Source of the DNA: Bacteroidales bacterium UBA5226
GTDB lineage: Bacteria > Bacteroidota > Bacteroidia > Bacteroidales > UBA932
NCBI GenBank assembly: GCA_002409325.1
Contig: DHUU01000006.1
Coordinates: 1-27,460 of the forward strand
Direction of reading: 5' to 3'
Length of the DNA stretch: 27,460 nucleotides
The notes under the pieces are model-generated. The model was not told where the DNA came from, searched no databases, and was given only the letters and a program-made list of their open reading frames with translations. Shown piece after piece: positions 15,703-23,468 of this stretch. Made by a program: the position numbers and the translations under genes. Numbering within the stretch: position 1 is the first letter of the stretch; every line of letters starts with the position of its first letter.

Positions 15703-16371
15703 TCACAGGCGCCAGTCAACCGGCTGTAACCCTTTTGATATAAGATAAGAGTTGGTGGCCGAGAAAGGTTTTGATCCCAGGAAAGCCCCCCGCGCAAGGG
15801 GGGAGGGGTGTGCGGCTTCCAGAACACAGTGCCTGGAGGCATCTATCAGGTTTTTTTTACTGCGGGCAAAATTTCCCCACAATAAAAATACCACGTTGTC
15901 TTTATTGGCCGACACCGTCCGGATCACGGCATCTGTAAATTCCATCCAGCCTGTCTTGCTGTGGGAGGCTGGTTTTCCTGCTTCTACAGTGAGTATGGCG
16001 TTAAGGAGTAAAACACCCTGCCTGGCCCAGGCTTCCAGACAACCGTGCCGTGGCGGGGAGATTCCCATATCAGCTTTCAACTCGGCGAATATGGTCTGAA
16101 GGGAAGGAGGCAGCGGCATATTAAAAGGCACAGAAAAGGACAAACCGTGTGCCTGCCCGGGCTGGTGGTAAGGATCCTGTCCAAGCAGGAGTACTTTCAG
16201 GGCAGGAAAAGGAGTCAGTTCAAAAGCGTTGAAAATAAGTTTACCAGGGGGGTAGATGGTTTTTCCCTGTTTGATTTCGTCACCAAGAAAAGAGGCAATC
16301 CCTTCAAAATAGGGTTTGGAAAACTCGGGTTGCAATACATTTTTCCAGCTTGCCTCAATTTTTACATCCAC
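15703..16371 (-). CDS. ung: Uracil-DNA glycosylase
   Basis: 222 aa, family 1 UDG, which removes uracil from DNA as the first step of base excision repair. The water-activating loop is GQDPYHQPGQAHG with D66, and the leucine-intercalation loop is HPSPLA with H188. NAILTVE and WGNFA are also conserved. The start is a GTG at 16371: it gives VDVKIEASWKNVLQPEF, the normal family N terminus, and the only nearby ATG (16367) is out of frame. A single base separates it from the lon stop, so it is probably translated by coupling after lon. Confidence 0.97.
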   Translation of the reverse strand: MDVKIEASWKNVLQPEFSKPYFEGIASFLGDEIKQGKTIYPPGKLIFNAFELTPFPALKVLLLGQDPYHQPGQAHGLSFSVPFNMPLPPSLQTIFAELKADMGISPPRHGCLEAWARQGVLLLNAILTVEAGKPASHSKTGWMEFTDAVIRTVSANKDNVVFLLWGNFARSKKNLIDASRHCVLEAAHPSPLARGAFLGSKPFSATNSYLISKGLQPVDWRL

Positions 16372-16372
16372 C

Positions 16373-18766
16373 TTACAAAACGTATTTGATAACTTCGGGT
16401 ATGGTTTTCATAAATTTAAACTCCAGCCCTTTGATAAAATCGGGTTTGATTTCTTCAATGTCTTTTCTGTTGTCTTCGGACAAAATGATGACCCTGATGC
16501 CGGAACGTTTGGCCGCAAGAATCTTTTCCTTGATTCCACCTACCGGAAGAATCCTGCCGCGCAGGGTGATTTCCCCTGTCATGGCAACGCCTTTTTTGAT
16601 GCATTTGTTCAGGAACGAACTGGCCATGGAGCAGATCATGGTAATCCCGGCAGAGGGACCGTCTTTAGGGATAGCTCCCTCAGGAACGTGCAGGTGGATG
16701 TCTGTTTTTTCAAACAACTCCGGGTCGAGTCCCAAAAGGTCAGCATGAGCCTTCAGATACTGCTGTGCAATGATGGCCGATTCCTTCATCACATCCCCCA
16801 GGCTCCCGGTGGTAGTAAGTGTGCCTTTTCCCTTGCTCAGGCTTGTTTCAACAAACAGGATCTCGCCTCCGGCTTCTGTCCACGCCAGTCCGGTGACCAC
16901 CCCGGGAAACTCGTTGCCTTTCTGCACATCCTGAATGATCCGGTGAACACCCAGGATTTCTCGTATGTTGTCCGGTGTGAGCACGGGATTGTATTCTTCC
17001 CCGAAAGCGATTTTTTTTGCCACATGCCTGGCTACCTTGGCCAGTTGCTTGTCCAGGTTCCGCACACCGGATTCCCTTGTGTATTCATTGATGATTACAT
17101 CTATGGATTGCCGGTTCAGCCTGAGTTGGGATGGTTTTAGTCCATGTGCTTCAAGTTGTTTGGGCAATAGGTGTTTCCGGGCGATCATTCTTTTTTCCTC
17201 GGCCAGATATCCGTTAATGGGGATCATTTCCATCCGGTCCCGCAGGGCTGGCTGGATACCGCCTATGTTATTGGCTGTGGTAATGAACAGCACTCTGGAC
17301 AGGTCGTAATCCACATCCAGGTAATTGTCATGGAATGTGTTGTTTTGTTCCGGATCCAGAACTTCAAGCAAAGCCGAGGAGGGGTCTCCCCTGAAATCTG
17401 TTCCCACTTTGTCTATCTCGTCCAGAACTATGACCGGGTTGGATGATTTGCTCCGTTTAACGCTCTGGATGATCCTTCCGGGCATGGCCCCTATGTATGT
17501 CCGCCTGTGGCCCCTGATCTCCGACTCATCGTGAAGCCCGCCCAAGGATATGCGTGCGAAATTTCTTCCAAGTGCCCGTGCCACCGATTTTCCCAGCGAT
17601 GTTTTCCCGACTCCCGGAGGACCATACAGGCACAGAATGGGAGATTTCATGTCTCCCTTAAGTTTGAGAACGGCCAAGTGTTCAAGGATCCTTTCCTTAA
17701 CCGTTTCTAGTCCGGAATGGTCTTTGTCCAGGACCCTCCTGGCGCGTTTCAGATCCAGGTTGTCCTTTGAATATTCTCCCCAGGGCAGGTCTGCCATAAA
17801 CTGCAGGTAATTGAGCTGTATGGCGTAGTCGGGCTGATGAGGATTGGCTCTTTCCAGTTTCTGAACCTCCTTCTCAAATATTTCTGCTATTTCCTTGCTC
17901 CATTTCTTTTTTAGGGCTTTTTCCCTGAGGATGTCTATGTCCTCCATGTCCTGGGTAATACCCAGCTCGTCCTGAATGGTTTTGAGCTGATTGCTCAGGT
18001 AATATTCTTTTTGTTGCTGATCAATTTCACCCCTGACTTTCTGATGGATCTGTTCCTTGAATTTAAGCAATTCCAGGTGTTTGTACAGCAATTCCAGCAA
18101 GTACGAAGCGCGGTCCTTGAGCTTGTCTGTAGCCAGCAGGACAAGTTTTTCCTTTACCCCGTCCAGATATATGTTGGAGGCAACAAAGTTCACAAGGAAA
18201 TCGTCCTTTTCAATGTTTCTGAGTGCGAATTCTGCTTCTCTGGGTATGCTTGGTGTGAGTTGGAAAATCTGCGCAGCCACTTCCTTGATACCATCAACAA
18301 TCGCTTTGTAACCGGAGTCACCTTCTATAGGTTGTATGTCGGACAGAAAGCTTACCTGGGCCGTAAAGTATGGTTCTTTCTGGACAATGCGTTCAATCTT
18401 GAAGCGGCGGAAGCCATGCAGTATAACAGTTATCCCGCCCTCCGGCATTTCAATGATTTTCAATATTTTTGCCAGACATCCGTGGTCGCTGATCATATTT
18501 TCATCAGGATCGTCATCCAGCGGATCCATTTGCGTGACTGTCCCCACCCACTTATCTCCGGTCAGACTTTCCCTTACCAGTTTAATGGATTTTTCCCTGC
18601 CCACGGTTATGGGAATCAGCGTGCCGGGAAATACAACCGCGTTTCGTAGTACCAAAAGAGGAAGTATCTGCGGCAAAGTGTCCTTAATCATATCTCCTGC
18701 AGGCCCATCCATGTCCATTTCCATTAAGGGAATCACGGTCATTTTATCACTAAGAATTAGATTCAT
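16373..18766 (-). CDS. lon: ATP-dependent protease La
   Basis: 797 aa from the ATG at 18766, chosen because GAGG lies about ten bases upstream and the family N terminus starts nearby; in-frame ATG (18787) and TTG (18823) codons lie farther out. Domain order is LON substrate-binding domain (about 32-235), coiled helical linker, AAA+ ATPase with Walker A GPPGVGKT (382-389) and Walker B VIVLDE (445-450), then the serine protease with the dyad S705 (KDGPSAG) and K748 (GGIKEK). It degrades damaged and regulatory proteins in the cytoplasm. It lies between the Omp85-like gene (69 bases upstream) and ung (1 base downstream). No heat-shock element was recognised upstream; a TTTG at 18821-18824 with a poor -7 match is the best promoter hint. 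Confidence 0.97.
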   Translation of the reverse strand: MNLILSDKMTVIPLMEMDMDGPAGDMIKDTLPQILPLLVLRNAVVFPGTLIPITVGREKSIKLVRESLTGDKWVGTVTQMDPLDDDPDENMISDHGCLAKILKIIEMPEGGITVILHGFRRFKIERIVQKEPYFTAQVSFLSDIQPIEGDSGYKAIVDGIKEVAAQIFQLTPSIPREAEFALRNIEKDDFLVNFVASNIYLDGVKEKLVLLATDKLKDRASYLLELLYKHLELLKFKEQIHQKVRGEIDQQQKEYYLSNQLKTIQDELGITQDMEDIDILREKALKKKWSKEIAEIFEKEVQKLERANPHQPDYAIQLNYLQFMADLPWGEYSKDNLDLKRARRVLDKDHSGLETVKERILEHLAVLKLKGDMKSPILCLYGPPGVGKTSLGKSVARALGRNFARISLGGLHDESEIRGHRRTYIGAMPGRIIQSVKRSKSSNPVIVLDEIDKVGTDFRGDPSSALLEVLDPEQNNTFHDNYLDVDYDLSRVLFITTANNIGGIQPALRDRMEMIPINGYLAEEKRMIARKHLLPKQLEAHGLKPSQLRLNRQSIDVIINEYTRESGVRNLDKQLAKVARHVAKKIAFGEEYNPVLTPDNIREILGVHRIIQDVQKGNEFPGVVTGLAWTEAGGEILFVETSLSKGKGTLTTTGSLGDVMKESAIIAQQYLKAHADLLGLDPELFEKTDIHLHVPEGAIPKDGPSAGITMICSMASSFLNKCIKKGVAMTGEITLRGRILPVGGIKEKILAAKRSGIRVIILSEDNRKDIEEIKPDFIKGLEFKFMKTIPEVIKYVL

Positions 18767-18835
18767 ATTATTTATCCTCGGAAACATTAAGTCAATCTTC
18801 GTGCCAGATAGCGCTACTGACAAAATGGCCGAAAA

Positions 18836-20257
18836 TCAGATAAACGGTACTTTAATGGAAAAAAAGAAATTCTTCCAAGAAAAAAAGCCATGATTGCACT
18901 GTCTGTTGACCGAATAGTCTATCCCAATGACCATATCATAATAGGTAACCAAATCCAGGCCAAGACCTCCGGAATAAAGCCATTGGTTGCTCAGGGAATT
19001 CAGATGGTAATCCCATTTGTTCTTTGCGTAACCCACGTCAAAATGAGCATTGACGTATAAGGACACGTGAATCTTGTTGAATTTAGGCAGGAAAGAAAGC
19101 CAGTTGAGTGTGAAGGTCTTTTTCTTGAGAATATTATATTTTAATGTGTTATTGGATATGACAAAAGACTGGCCGTCCGCCACGGTGTATTCGTAACCGC
19201 GCAACATGTTGTTGTCATAGCCAATGGCTTTTTCCAATATATATGCCTGGGTGTTGGAAAGTGAGTAACCTCCGGAAAAAACGGTAGAAACGTACCAGCG
19301 TGAAGAGGATATTTGTTTAAAATACTGAAGTCCCAGGGTAATCTGGGCATAGCGCACTGTAGCATCGGACGTGATATAGGTATTCAACCCTGCCTGGAGA
19401 AAATAGCCGTTCAGGGGGTAAGGGTGGTAGTCACGGTGATCCAGGCGGTACCTGTAATTGAGCCTGAATGCGTTCCTCCTGAGCTGGTCATTCCCCCAGT
19501 AATGAGGATTGAGCCTGAGCACAGTATCGGCCAGCATGGTGAATTCGTGCGCAAAGGAAACGTTGTGGATTGTGCGGATATCTGGCCGGTAGGAATAATT
19601 AATCCGTGTATCTACAGACTTTTCCAGCATAACATCGGGTATGTTGAACCGGGCCGGTTTGTCCTCTTTGGTAAATATGTCCAGGTTGTGGCTGACATTT
19701 CCCTGCAGGTCCAGGCTCATGAAATGCTTTCCCTGCCTGTCCAGGGAAATGTCCCGGTAACCAAGGAAAACCCCCCACTGATAACCTCCGTGGGCAGCAA
19801 TTACCAATTTATGCTTTAAGCCCAGAAAATTGTCAATACGTGCACCCGCTTCAATGGTGATTTTGGTGAAATCCCAACTTTGCAACCAGGTGCTCAGGTT
19901 GCGCTCCTCCAGTTTTACTTCTATCAGGGGCCAGATATACCATCTTTCTTCTACCTGGATGATCACTGTTACCAGGGAAGGGTCATCCACAGACCGGAGG
20001 GGTGATATTTCCACATAGTTAAAAAGCAGCAGGTTGTTCAGATTTTCCCGTGCCAGTCGCATTTTTTCAGGGAAATCATTTTCGGGAATCGTGTCTCCCG
20101 GCGAAAAAGGCAGCTCTCTGTATATGATAAAATCCTTGGTTACCTGGTTCCCTGTTATATGAATTCTGTCAATTCGTAAATTCCCGCTCCATCCGACAAA
20201 CGGGACAAGGGCGAAAAAGGCAGGAATCACAAGGCGAAGGAACAGGCTGGATTTCAT
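18836..20257 (-). CDS. Single-POTRA Omp85-like outer membrane protein (BamA/TamA type)
   Basis: 473 aa with a signal peptide (residues 1-25, cleavage near GWSGN). One POTRA domain spans about 27-105 (IDRIHITGNQVTKDFIIYREL, shown in part: HITGNQVT and IIYREL). The remaining ~360 residues alternate like a beta barrel and contain DHRDYHPYPLNG and the L6-loop motif LRGYE (RGY at 353-355), equivalents of the Omp85 D-x-RD and VRGY/F motifs. It is much shorter than BamA, which has five POTRAs, so it is an accessory Omp85 protein of unknown client. The start overlaps the mutY stop as ATGA, meaning translational coupling. It is followed by lon after 69 bases. Confidence 0.85.
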   Translation of the reverse strand: MKSSLFLRLVIPAFFALVPFVGWSGNLRIDRIHITGNQVTKDFIIYRELPFSPGDTIPENDFPEKMRLARENLNNLLLFNYVEISPLRSVDDPSLVTVIIQVEERWYIWPLIEVKLEERNLSTWLQSWDFTKITIEAGARIDNFLGLKHKLVIAAHGGYQWGVFLGYRDISLDRQGKHFMSLDLQGNVSHNLDIFTKEDKPARFNIPDVMLEKSVDTRINYSYRPDIRTIHNVSFAHEFTMLADTVLRLNPHYWGNDQLRRNAFRLNYRYRLDHRDYHPYPLNGYFLQAGLNTYITSDATVRYAQITLGLQYFKQISSSRWYVSTVFSGGYSLSNTQAYILEKAIGYDNNMLRGYEYTVADGQSFVISNNTLKYNILKKKTFTLNWLSFLPKFNKIHVSLYVNAHFDVGYAKNKWDYHLNSLSNQWLYSGGLGLDLVTYYDMVIGIDYSVNRQCNHGFFSWKNFFFSIKVPFI

Positions 20258-21315
20258 AGGCCGGCAAAATTATGAAAAAAATTCAGATATTTTTCTGTCA
20301 GTCTGGATATTGCATACCTGTGTATATCCTGCCGGTCAATCTGAATATATTCTTTTTCAAGTACCGGAGCGGGGACGCTGAGCCTGATTTTGAAGAAAAC
20401 AGGATAAATAATCTGATGTGTCAGTTTGTGAGGACTGACTTCAAGGGTGTCTATCATTGTACAGCCTGAAGAACCAAGCAATTTCGCGAACCGCTCTGTC
20501 TGCTCAAGTTCTTGAAAACCAAACTTCTGAGGGGTCTCTATCAGGGGAAATTCATAGAGACCATTCCAGATATCTTTGCCTGTTCTTTGCCTTAAGAAGG
20601 TGGTTTTTCCCAATTCTATGTCCAGGTAATTAAAATGTCTTATTCTGGATACATTTTTTTCCTGTTTGACAGGTAATTGCTCTGTCATTCCCTTTTGGAA
20701 AGCAAGGCACGTTTTTGTCATGGGACACAAGCTGCAGGCAGGACGGGGAGTGCATACAAGAGATCCGAAGTCCATCAGGGCCTGATTGAAAGAGGCACTG
20801 TCGTGGCCTGAAAGCAACGATCGGGCCAATTCAGAAAACACTTTTTTTGCCCGGGCTGTACCTATGTCCAGATCTATGCCAAAATACCTTGCCAGTATTC
20901 TGTATCCGTTCCCGTCAAGGGCCACAACCGGCAATCCGAAGGCAAAAGAGGCAACGGCAGCAGCGGTATAGTCACCTATACCGTGAAGACTTCTTAAAAG
21001 TGAAACATCTGCAGGAAACGTCCCGTTGTATTCTTCCATCAGCCTTTTTGCGGTTTTATGCATATTTCGTGCCCGGGAATAGTAACCCAGTCCCTGCCAC
21101 AACTTGAGCACTTCATCTTCCTGTGCCTGAGCAAGATGGAGAATTGTTGGAAAAGCTTCCAGGAACCTGTTGTAATAATGAGTTCCCTGCTCAACCCGGG
21201 TTTGTTGCAGGATCACTTCGGATACCCATACAGGATAGGGGTCTTTATTTATTTTCCAGGGAAGGTCCCGCTGGTTGTCGTTATACCAGTCCAGAAGGAG
21301 GCTAGTGAAATCCAT
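20254..21315 (-). CDS. mutY: A/G-specific adenine DNA glycosylase
   Basis: 353 aa, the usual length for MutY, which removes adenine opposite 8-oxoguanine. The helix-hairpin-helix region LHGIGDYTAAAVASF leads to the catalytic D134 in VALDGN, and the second catalytic residue is E33 in SEVILQQT. Iron-sulfur ligands are C188, C194, C197 and C203 with spacing Cx5Cx2Cx5C; the family norm is Cx6Cx2Cx5C, so one residue is missing in the first loop. The C-terminal third (about 225-350) is the NUDIX-like 8-oxoG recognition domain. A TATCTTTG box ends four bases before the ATG. It is divergent from HU, and mutY next to HU and RNase G is an arrangement also known in Bacteroides. Confidence 0.95.
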   Translation of the reverse strand: MDFTSLLLDWYNDNQRDLPWKINKDPYPVWVSEVILQQTRVEQGTHYYNRFLEAFPTILHLAQAQEDEVLKLWQGLGYYSRARNMHKTAKRLMEEYNGTFPADVSLLRSLHGIGDYTAAAVASFAFGLPVVALDGNGYRILARYFGIDLDIGTARAKKVFSELARSLLSGHDSASFNQALMDFGSLVCTPRPACSLCPMTKTCLAFQKGMTEQLPVKQEKNVSRIRHFNYLDIELGKTTFLRQRTGKDIWNGLYEFPLIETPQKFGFQELEQTERFAKLLGSSGCTMIDTLEVSPHKLTHQIIYPVFFKIRLSVPAPVLEKEYIQIDRQDIHRYAISRLTEKYLNFFHNFAGL

Positions 21316-21319
21316 GGTG

Positions 21320-21327
21320 CAAAGATA
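21320..21327 (-). promoter_or_regulatory. -7 promoter box of mutY
   Basis: TATCTTTG on the minus strand matches TAnnTTTG, with four bases (CACC) between it and the mutY ATG. It would give a leaderless or nearly leaderless transcript. No -33 TTG is visible at the standard distance. Confidence 0.5.
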
Positions 21328-21333
21328 TGCATT

Positions 21334-21370
21334 AAGACGTTTTTTTTGGATTTTTTAACTGAAACGTCTT
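21334..21370. repeat. 9-bp inverted repeat between mutY and the HU gene
   Basis: AAGACGTTT (21334-21342) and AAACGTCTT (21362-21370) form a perfect inverted repeat separated by 19 T-rich bases. It lies directly upstream of the mutY -7 box and touches the -33 TTG of the HU promoter, so it could be an operator shared by the two divergent genes. As a transcript hairpin it lacks a poly-T tail, making terminator function less likely. Confidence 0.5.
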
Positions 21371-21397
21371 GATATTAAGAATAAAATATTACTTTTG
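21369..21397 (+). promoter_or_regulatory. Promoter of the HU gene
   Basis: TTG at 21369-21371 and TACTTTTG at 21390-21397 with an 18-base spacer, near the Bacteroidetes consensus. The predicted 5' leader is about 45-50 bases and A+T-rich, as expected for a highly expressed HU gene. Confidence 0.55.
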
Positions 21398-21449
21398 CAG
21401 TCCATTTGTAAATGCAATCTATATAAATAACTATTAAATTTATCGTATT

Positions 21450-21734
21450 ATGACTAAAGCAGATATCGTAAATGAAATTGCCAAATCAACTGGCCTGGAG
21501 AAAATCGTTGTTCAGAAAGTTGTGGAGAATTTTATGGATAACGTAAAAAGCTCTTTGATTCAGAATAACAATGTATATCTTCGCGGTTTTGGAAGCTTTA
21601 TCCTGAAAAAACGCGCTAAAAAAACGGCTCGCAATATTTCGAAAAACACAACTTTAGTTATTCCTGAACATTACATACCTGCTTTTAAGCCGGCAAAAAT
21701 TTTCATGGATAAAGTAAAAAACAGCGTTAAATAA
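21450..21734 (+). CDS. HU-family nucleoid DNA-binding protein
   Basis: 94 aa, a complete HU/IHF-type protein that binds and bends DNA as a dimer in the nucleoid. Starts MTKADIVNEIAKSTGL, then the helical dimerisation part, and LRGFGSFILKKRAKKTARN leading into the DNA-contacting beta arm (about 52-74; the proline usually at the arm tip is not obvious, the arm reading ISKNTTLVIPEHY), and ends FKPAKIFMDKVKN. It is followed after 7 bases by the 29-aa ribosomal-type protein. Bacteroidetes carry several HU paralogues, so I give no symbol. Confidence 0.96.
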   Translation: MTKADIVNEIAKSTGLEKIVVQKVVENFMDNVKSSLIQNNNVYLRGFGSFILKKRAKKTARNISKNTTLVIPEHYIPAFKPAKIFMDKVKNSVK

Positions 21735-21741
21735 TTAGAAT

Positions 21742-21831
21742 ATGCCAAGCGGGAAAAAAAGAAAAAGGCATAAAATGGCTACGCACAAACGGAAAAAACG
21801 TTTGCGCAAGAATCGTCATAAAAAGAAATAA
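21742..21831 (+). CDS. AURKAIP1/COX24-domain (bS22-type) small basic protein
   Basis: 29 aa: it begins MPSGKKRKRHKM and ends KNRHKKK, with over half the residues lysine or arginine. It matches the short AURKAIP1/COX24-domain proteins (DUF1713, PF08213) that sit in this position in Bacteroidetes. The related actinobacterial protein is ribosomal subunit protein bS22, so a role bound to 16S rRNA in the small subunit is the likely function by family. It lies 7 bases after the HU stop and 80 bases before RNase G, so HU and this gene probably share a transcript. It is short enough to be missed by many gene callers. Confidence 0.88.
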   Translation: MPSGKKRKRHKMATHKRKKRLRKNRHKKK

Positions 21832-21853
21832 GCCATAATGTCTGATGAACCTG

Positions 21854-21895
21854 GAAACCTAAAGCAACTTTTTTCTAAAAGACACTTTAGGTTTC
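21854..21895. repeat. 11-bp inverted repeat before RNase G (terminator or operator)
   Basis: GAAACCTAAAG (21854-21864) and CTTTAGGTTTC (21885-21895) form a perfect 11-bp inverted repeat around a 20-base loop that has its own small CTTTT/AAAAG pairing. It ends one base before the -7 region of RNase G (TACTTTTG at 21897). As RNA it would be a strong hairpin followed by TTACTTTT, a poor but possible terminator for the HU-bS22 transcript. As DNA it would overlap the RNase G promoter. Confidence 0.6.
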
Positions 21896-21896
21896 T

Positions 21897-21904
21897 TACT
21901 TTTG
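21897..21904 (+). promoter_or_regulatory. -7 promoter box of the RNase G gene
   Basis: TACTTTTG matches TAnnTTTG and ends seven bases before the ATG at 21912. The 11-bp inverted repeat occupies the expected -33 region, where no TTG is present. Confidence 0.5.
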
Positions 21905-21911
21905 CCACAGA

Positions 21912-23468
21912 ATGGAGAAAGATTTAATTATTGATGTTACCTCTTCTGCAGTTTCCATAGCGTTGTTGGAAAACAAGAGGCTCGTGGAATTGCACAAGGA
22001 AGAGACAAGCGACAATCATTTCTCGGTGGGCGATTTGTATCTGGGTAAGGTCAAGAGGATCATGCCGGCTCTGAATGCTGCTTTTGTCGATATTGGCCAT
22101 GAAAAGGATGCTTTTATTCACTATCTGGATCTGGGATATGCCTTTTCAGCAATCAATTATTTTACCCAACAGGTAATTACCAGAAAAACCCCTCCCGCCG
22201 AGATCTATTCCAGCCTTAAACTGGGTTCGGTATTACCCAAGGAGGGAAAGATCTCAGAGATATTGAAAGTGGGACAGGCCATACTGGTCCAGATTGTCAA
22301 GGAACCAATCTCTACTAAAGGATCGCGCTTAACCTCCGACATATCTATTGCCGGAAGGAACATGGTATTGTTACCATTTTCTGAAAAGATAAACCTCTCT
22401 TCAAAAATCAGCCTTAAAGAAGAGCGGGGCAGGCTGGAACGGCTGGTTCAGAGCATTCTGCCTCCCAATTATGGCCTTATCGTGAGGACGGCTGCTGAAG
22501 GAAAAAGGGCAGCAGTCCTGGACGCCGAGCTGAATTCACTGATTCATAAATGGGAAGAATCCTGGTCTGTTATGCGTAAAGGGAAAGTCCCCTCACGTTT
22601 GTTGACAGAAAACAGCCGCATAACTACCGTCATCCGCGATCTGCTCAATGATACCTTTACCAGCATACACGTCAACGATAACACGGTTTTTGAAGAAATT
22701 TGTTCCTATATTTCAACCATTGCCCCTGAAAAGGAGAAGATTGTCAGGCTTTACAAAGGAAAAGATCTGATATTTGATGCTTTTGACATAAGCCGGCAGA
22801 TCCGGAGCTCCTTTGGACGGGTGGTTCCCCTGAGGCAGGGCATCTATATCATCATTGAGCATACAGAGGCTTTACACGTGGTTGACGTCAACAGCGGAAT
22901 CCGCTCAAAAATGGCGACCGGGCAGGAAGACAATGCCTTTGAAGTGAATATGGTTGTAGCCGAGGAACTTGCACGGCAACTCAGACTCAGGGACCTGGGC
23001 GGTATCATAGTGGTTGATTTTATAGACATGGATACCGCTGATCACCGGCAGAAACTCTACAAGAAAATGCAGGAGCTGATGGCTACGGACAGGGCTAAAC
23101 ACACTATCCTGCCCCTGACAAAGTTTGGGCTTATGCAGATTACACGACAGAGGGTCAGGCCGGCCATGGAGATCAACACCAGTGAAAAATGTCCCAGTTG
23201 CAATGGAACGGGTAAGATTGCTCCCAGCTTGTTGTTTACAGAAAATATTGAAAACCAGCTATCTTTCTTTGCCAACGAAAAGAAACTTAAAAGTGTTATC
23301 CTGGAAGTACACCCGTTTGTAGAAGCTTATCTGACCAAGGGATTTCTGTCAAGAGCTAAAAGATGGTCCAAAAAACACAGATGCCGTCTCAATGTCAGGA
23401 TAGCCCCTGAACTTGCCGTAACACAGGCCAGATGGCTGGATGACAATAACGAAAAAATTGACGTCTAA
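21912..23468 (+). CDS. rng: Ribonuclease E/G family endoribonuclease
   Basis: 518 aa, the RNase G size, lacking the long C-terminal scaffold of RNase E. It cleaves single-stranded A/U-rich RNA in rRNA processing and mRNA decay. An S1 RNA-binding domain occupies about 36-130 and carries an insertion of about 35 residues (about 76-110) typical of Bacteroidetes. The catalytic metal is held by D325 (VVDVNSG) and D369 (IIVVDF). The zinc-link is C427-P-S-C430 followed by NGTGK. The ATG at 21912 is preceded closely by a -7 box. The stop overlaps the convergent glnS stop by 4 bp. Confidence 0.95.
   Translation: MEKDLIIDVTSSAVSIALLENKRLVELHKEETSDNHFSVGDLYLGKVKRIMPALNAAFVDIGHEKDAFIHYLDLGYAFSAINYFTQQVITRKTPPAEIYSSLKLGSVLPKEGKISEILKVGQAILVQIVKEPISTKGSRLTSDISIAGRNMVLLPFSEKINLSSKISLKEERGRLERLVQSILPPNYGLIVRTAAEGKRAAVLDAELNSLIHKWEESWSVMRKGKVPSRLLTENSRITTVIRDLLNDTFTSIHVNDNTVFEEICSYISTIAPEKEKIVRLYKGKDLIFDAFDISRQIRSSFGRVVPLRQGIYIIIEHTEALHVVDVNSGIRSKMATGQEDNAFEVNMVVAEELARQLRLRDLGGIIVVDFIDMDTADHRQKLYKKMQELMATDRAKHTILPLTKFGLMQITRQRVRPAMEINTSEKCPSCNGTGKIAPSLLFTENIENQLSFFANEKKLKSVILEVHPFVEAYLTKGFLSRAKRWSKKHRCRLNVRIAPELAVTQARWLDDNNEKIDV

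Noticed and set aside
15637..15706. N-terminal extension of CoaD
   Set aside because: The extra 23 residues precede the universal GSFDPFTxGH start, cross the promoter box, and are not found in the family.
16316..17140. 274-codon frame on the plus strand opposite lon
   Set aside because: It lies entirely antisense to well-conserved lon and ung codons, and its sequence shows no domain.
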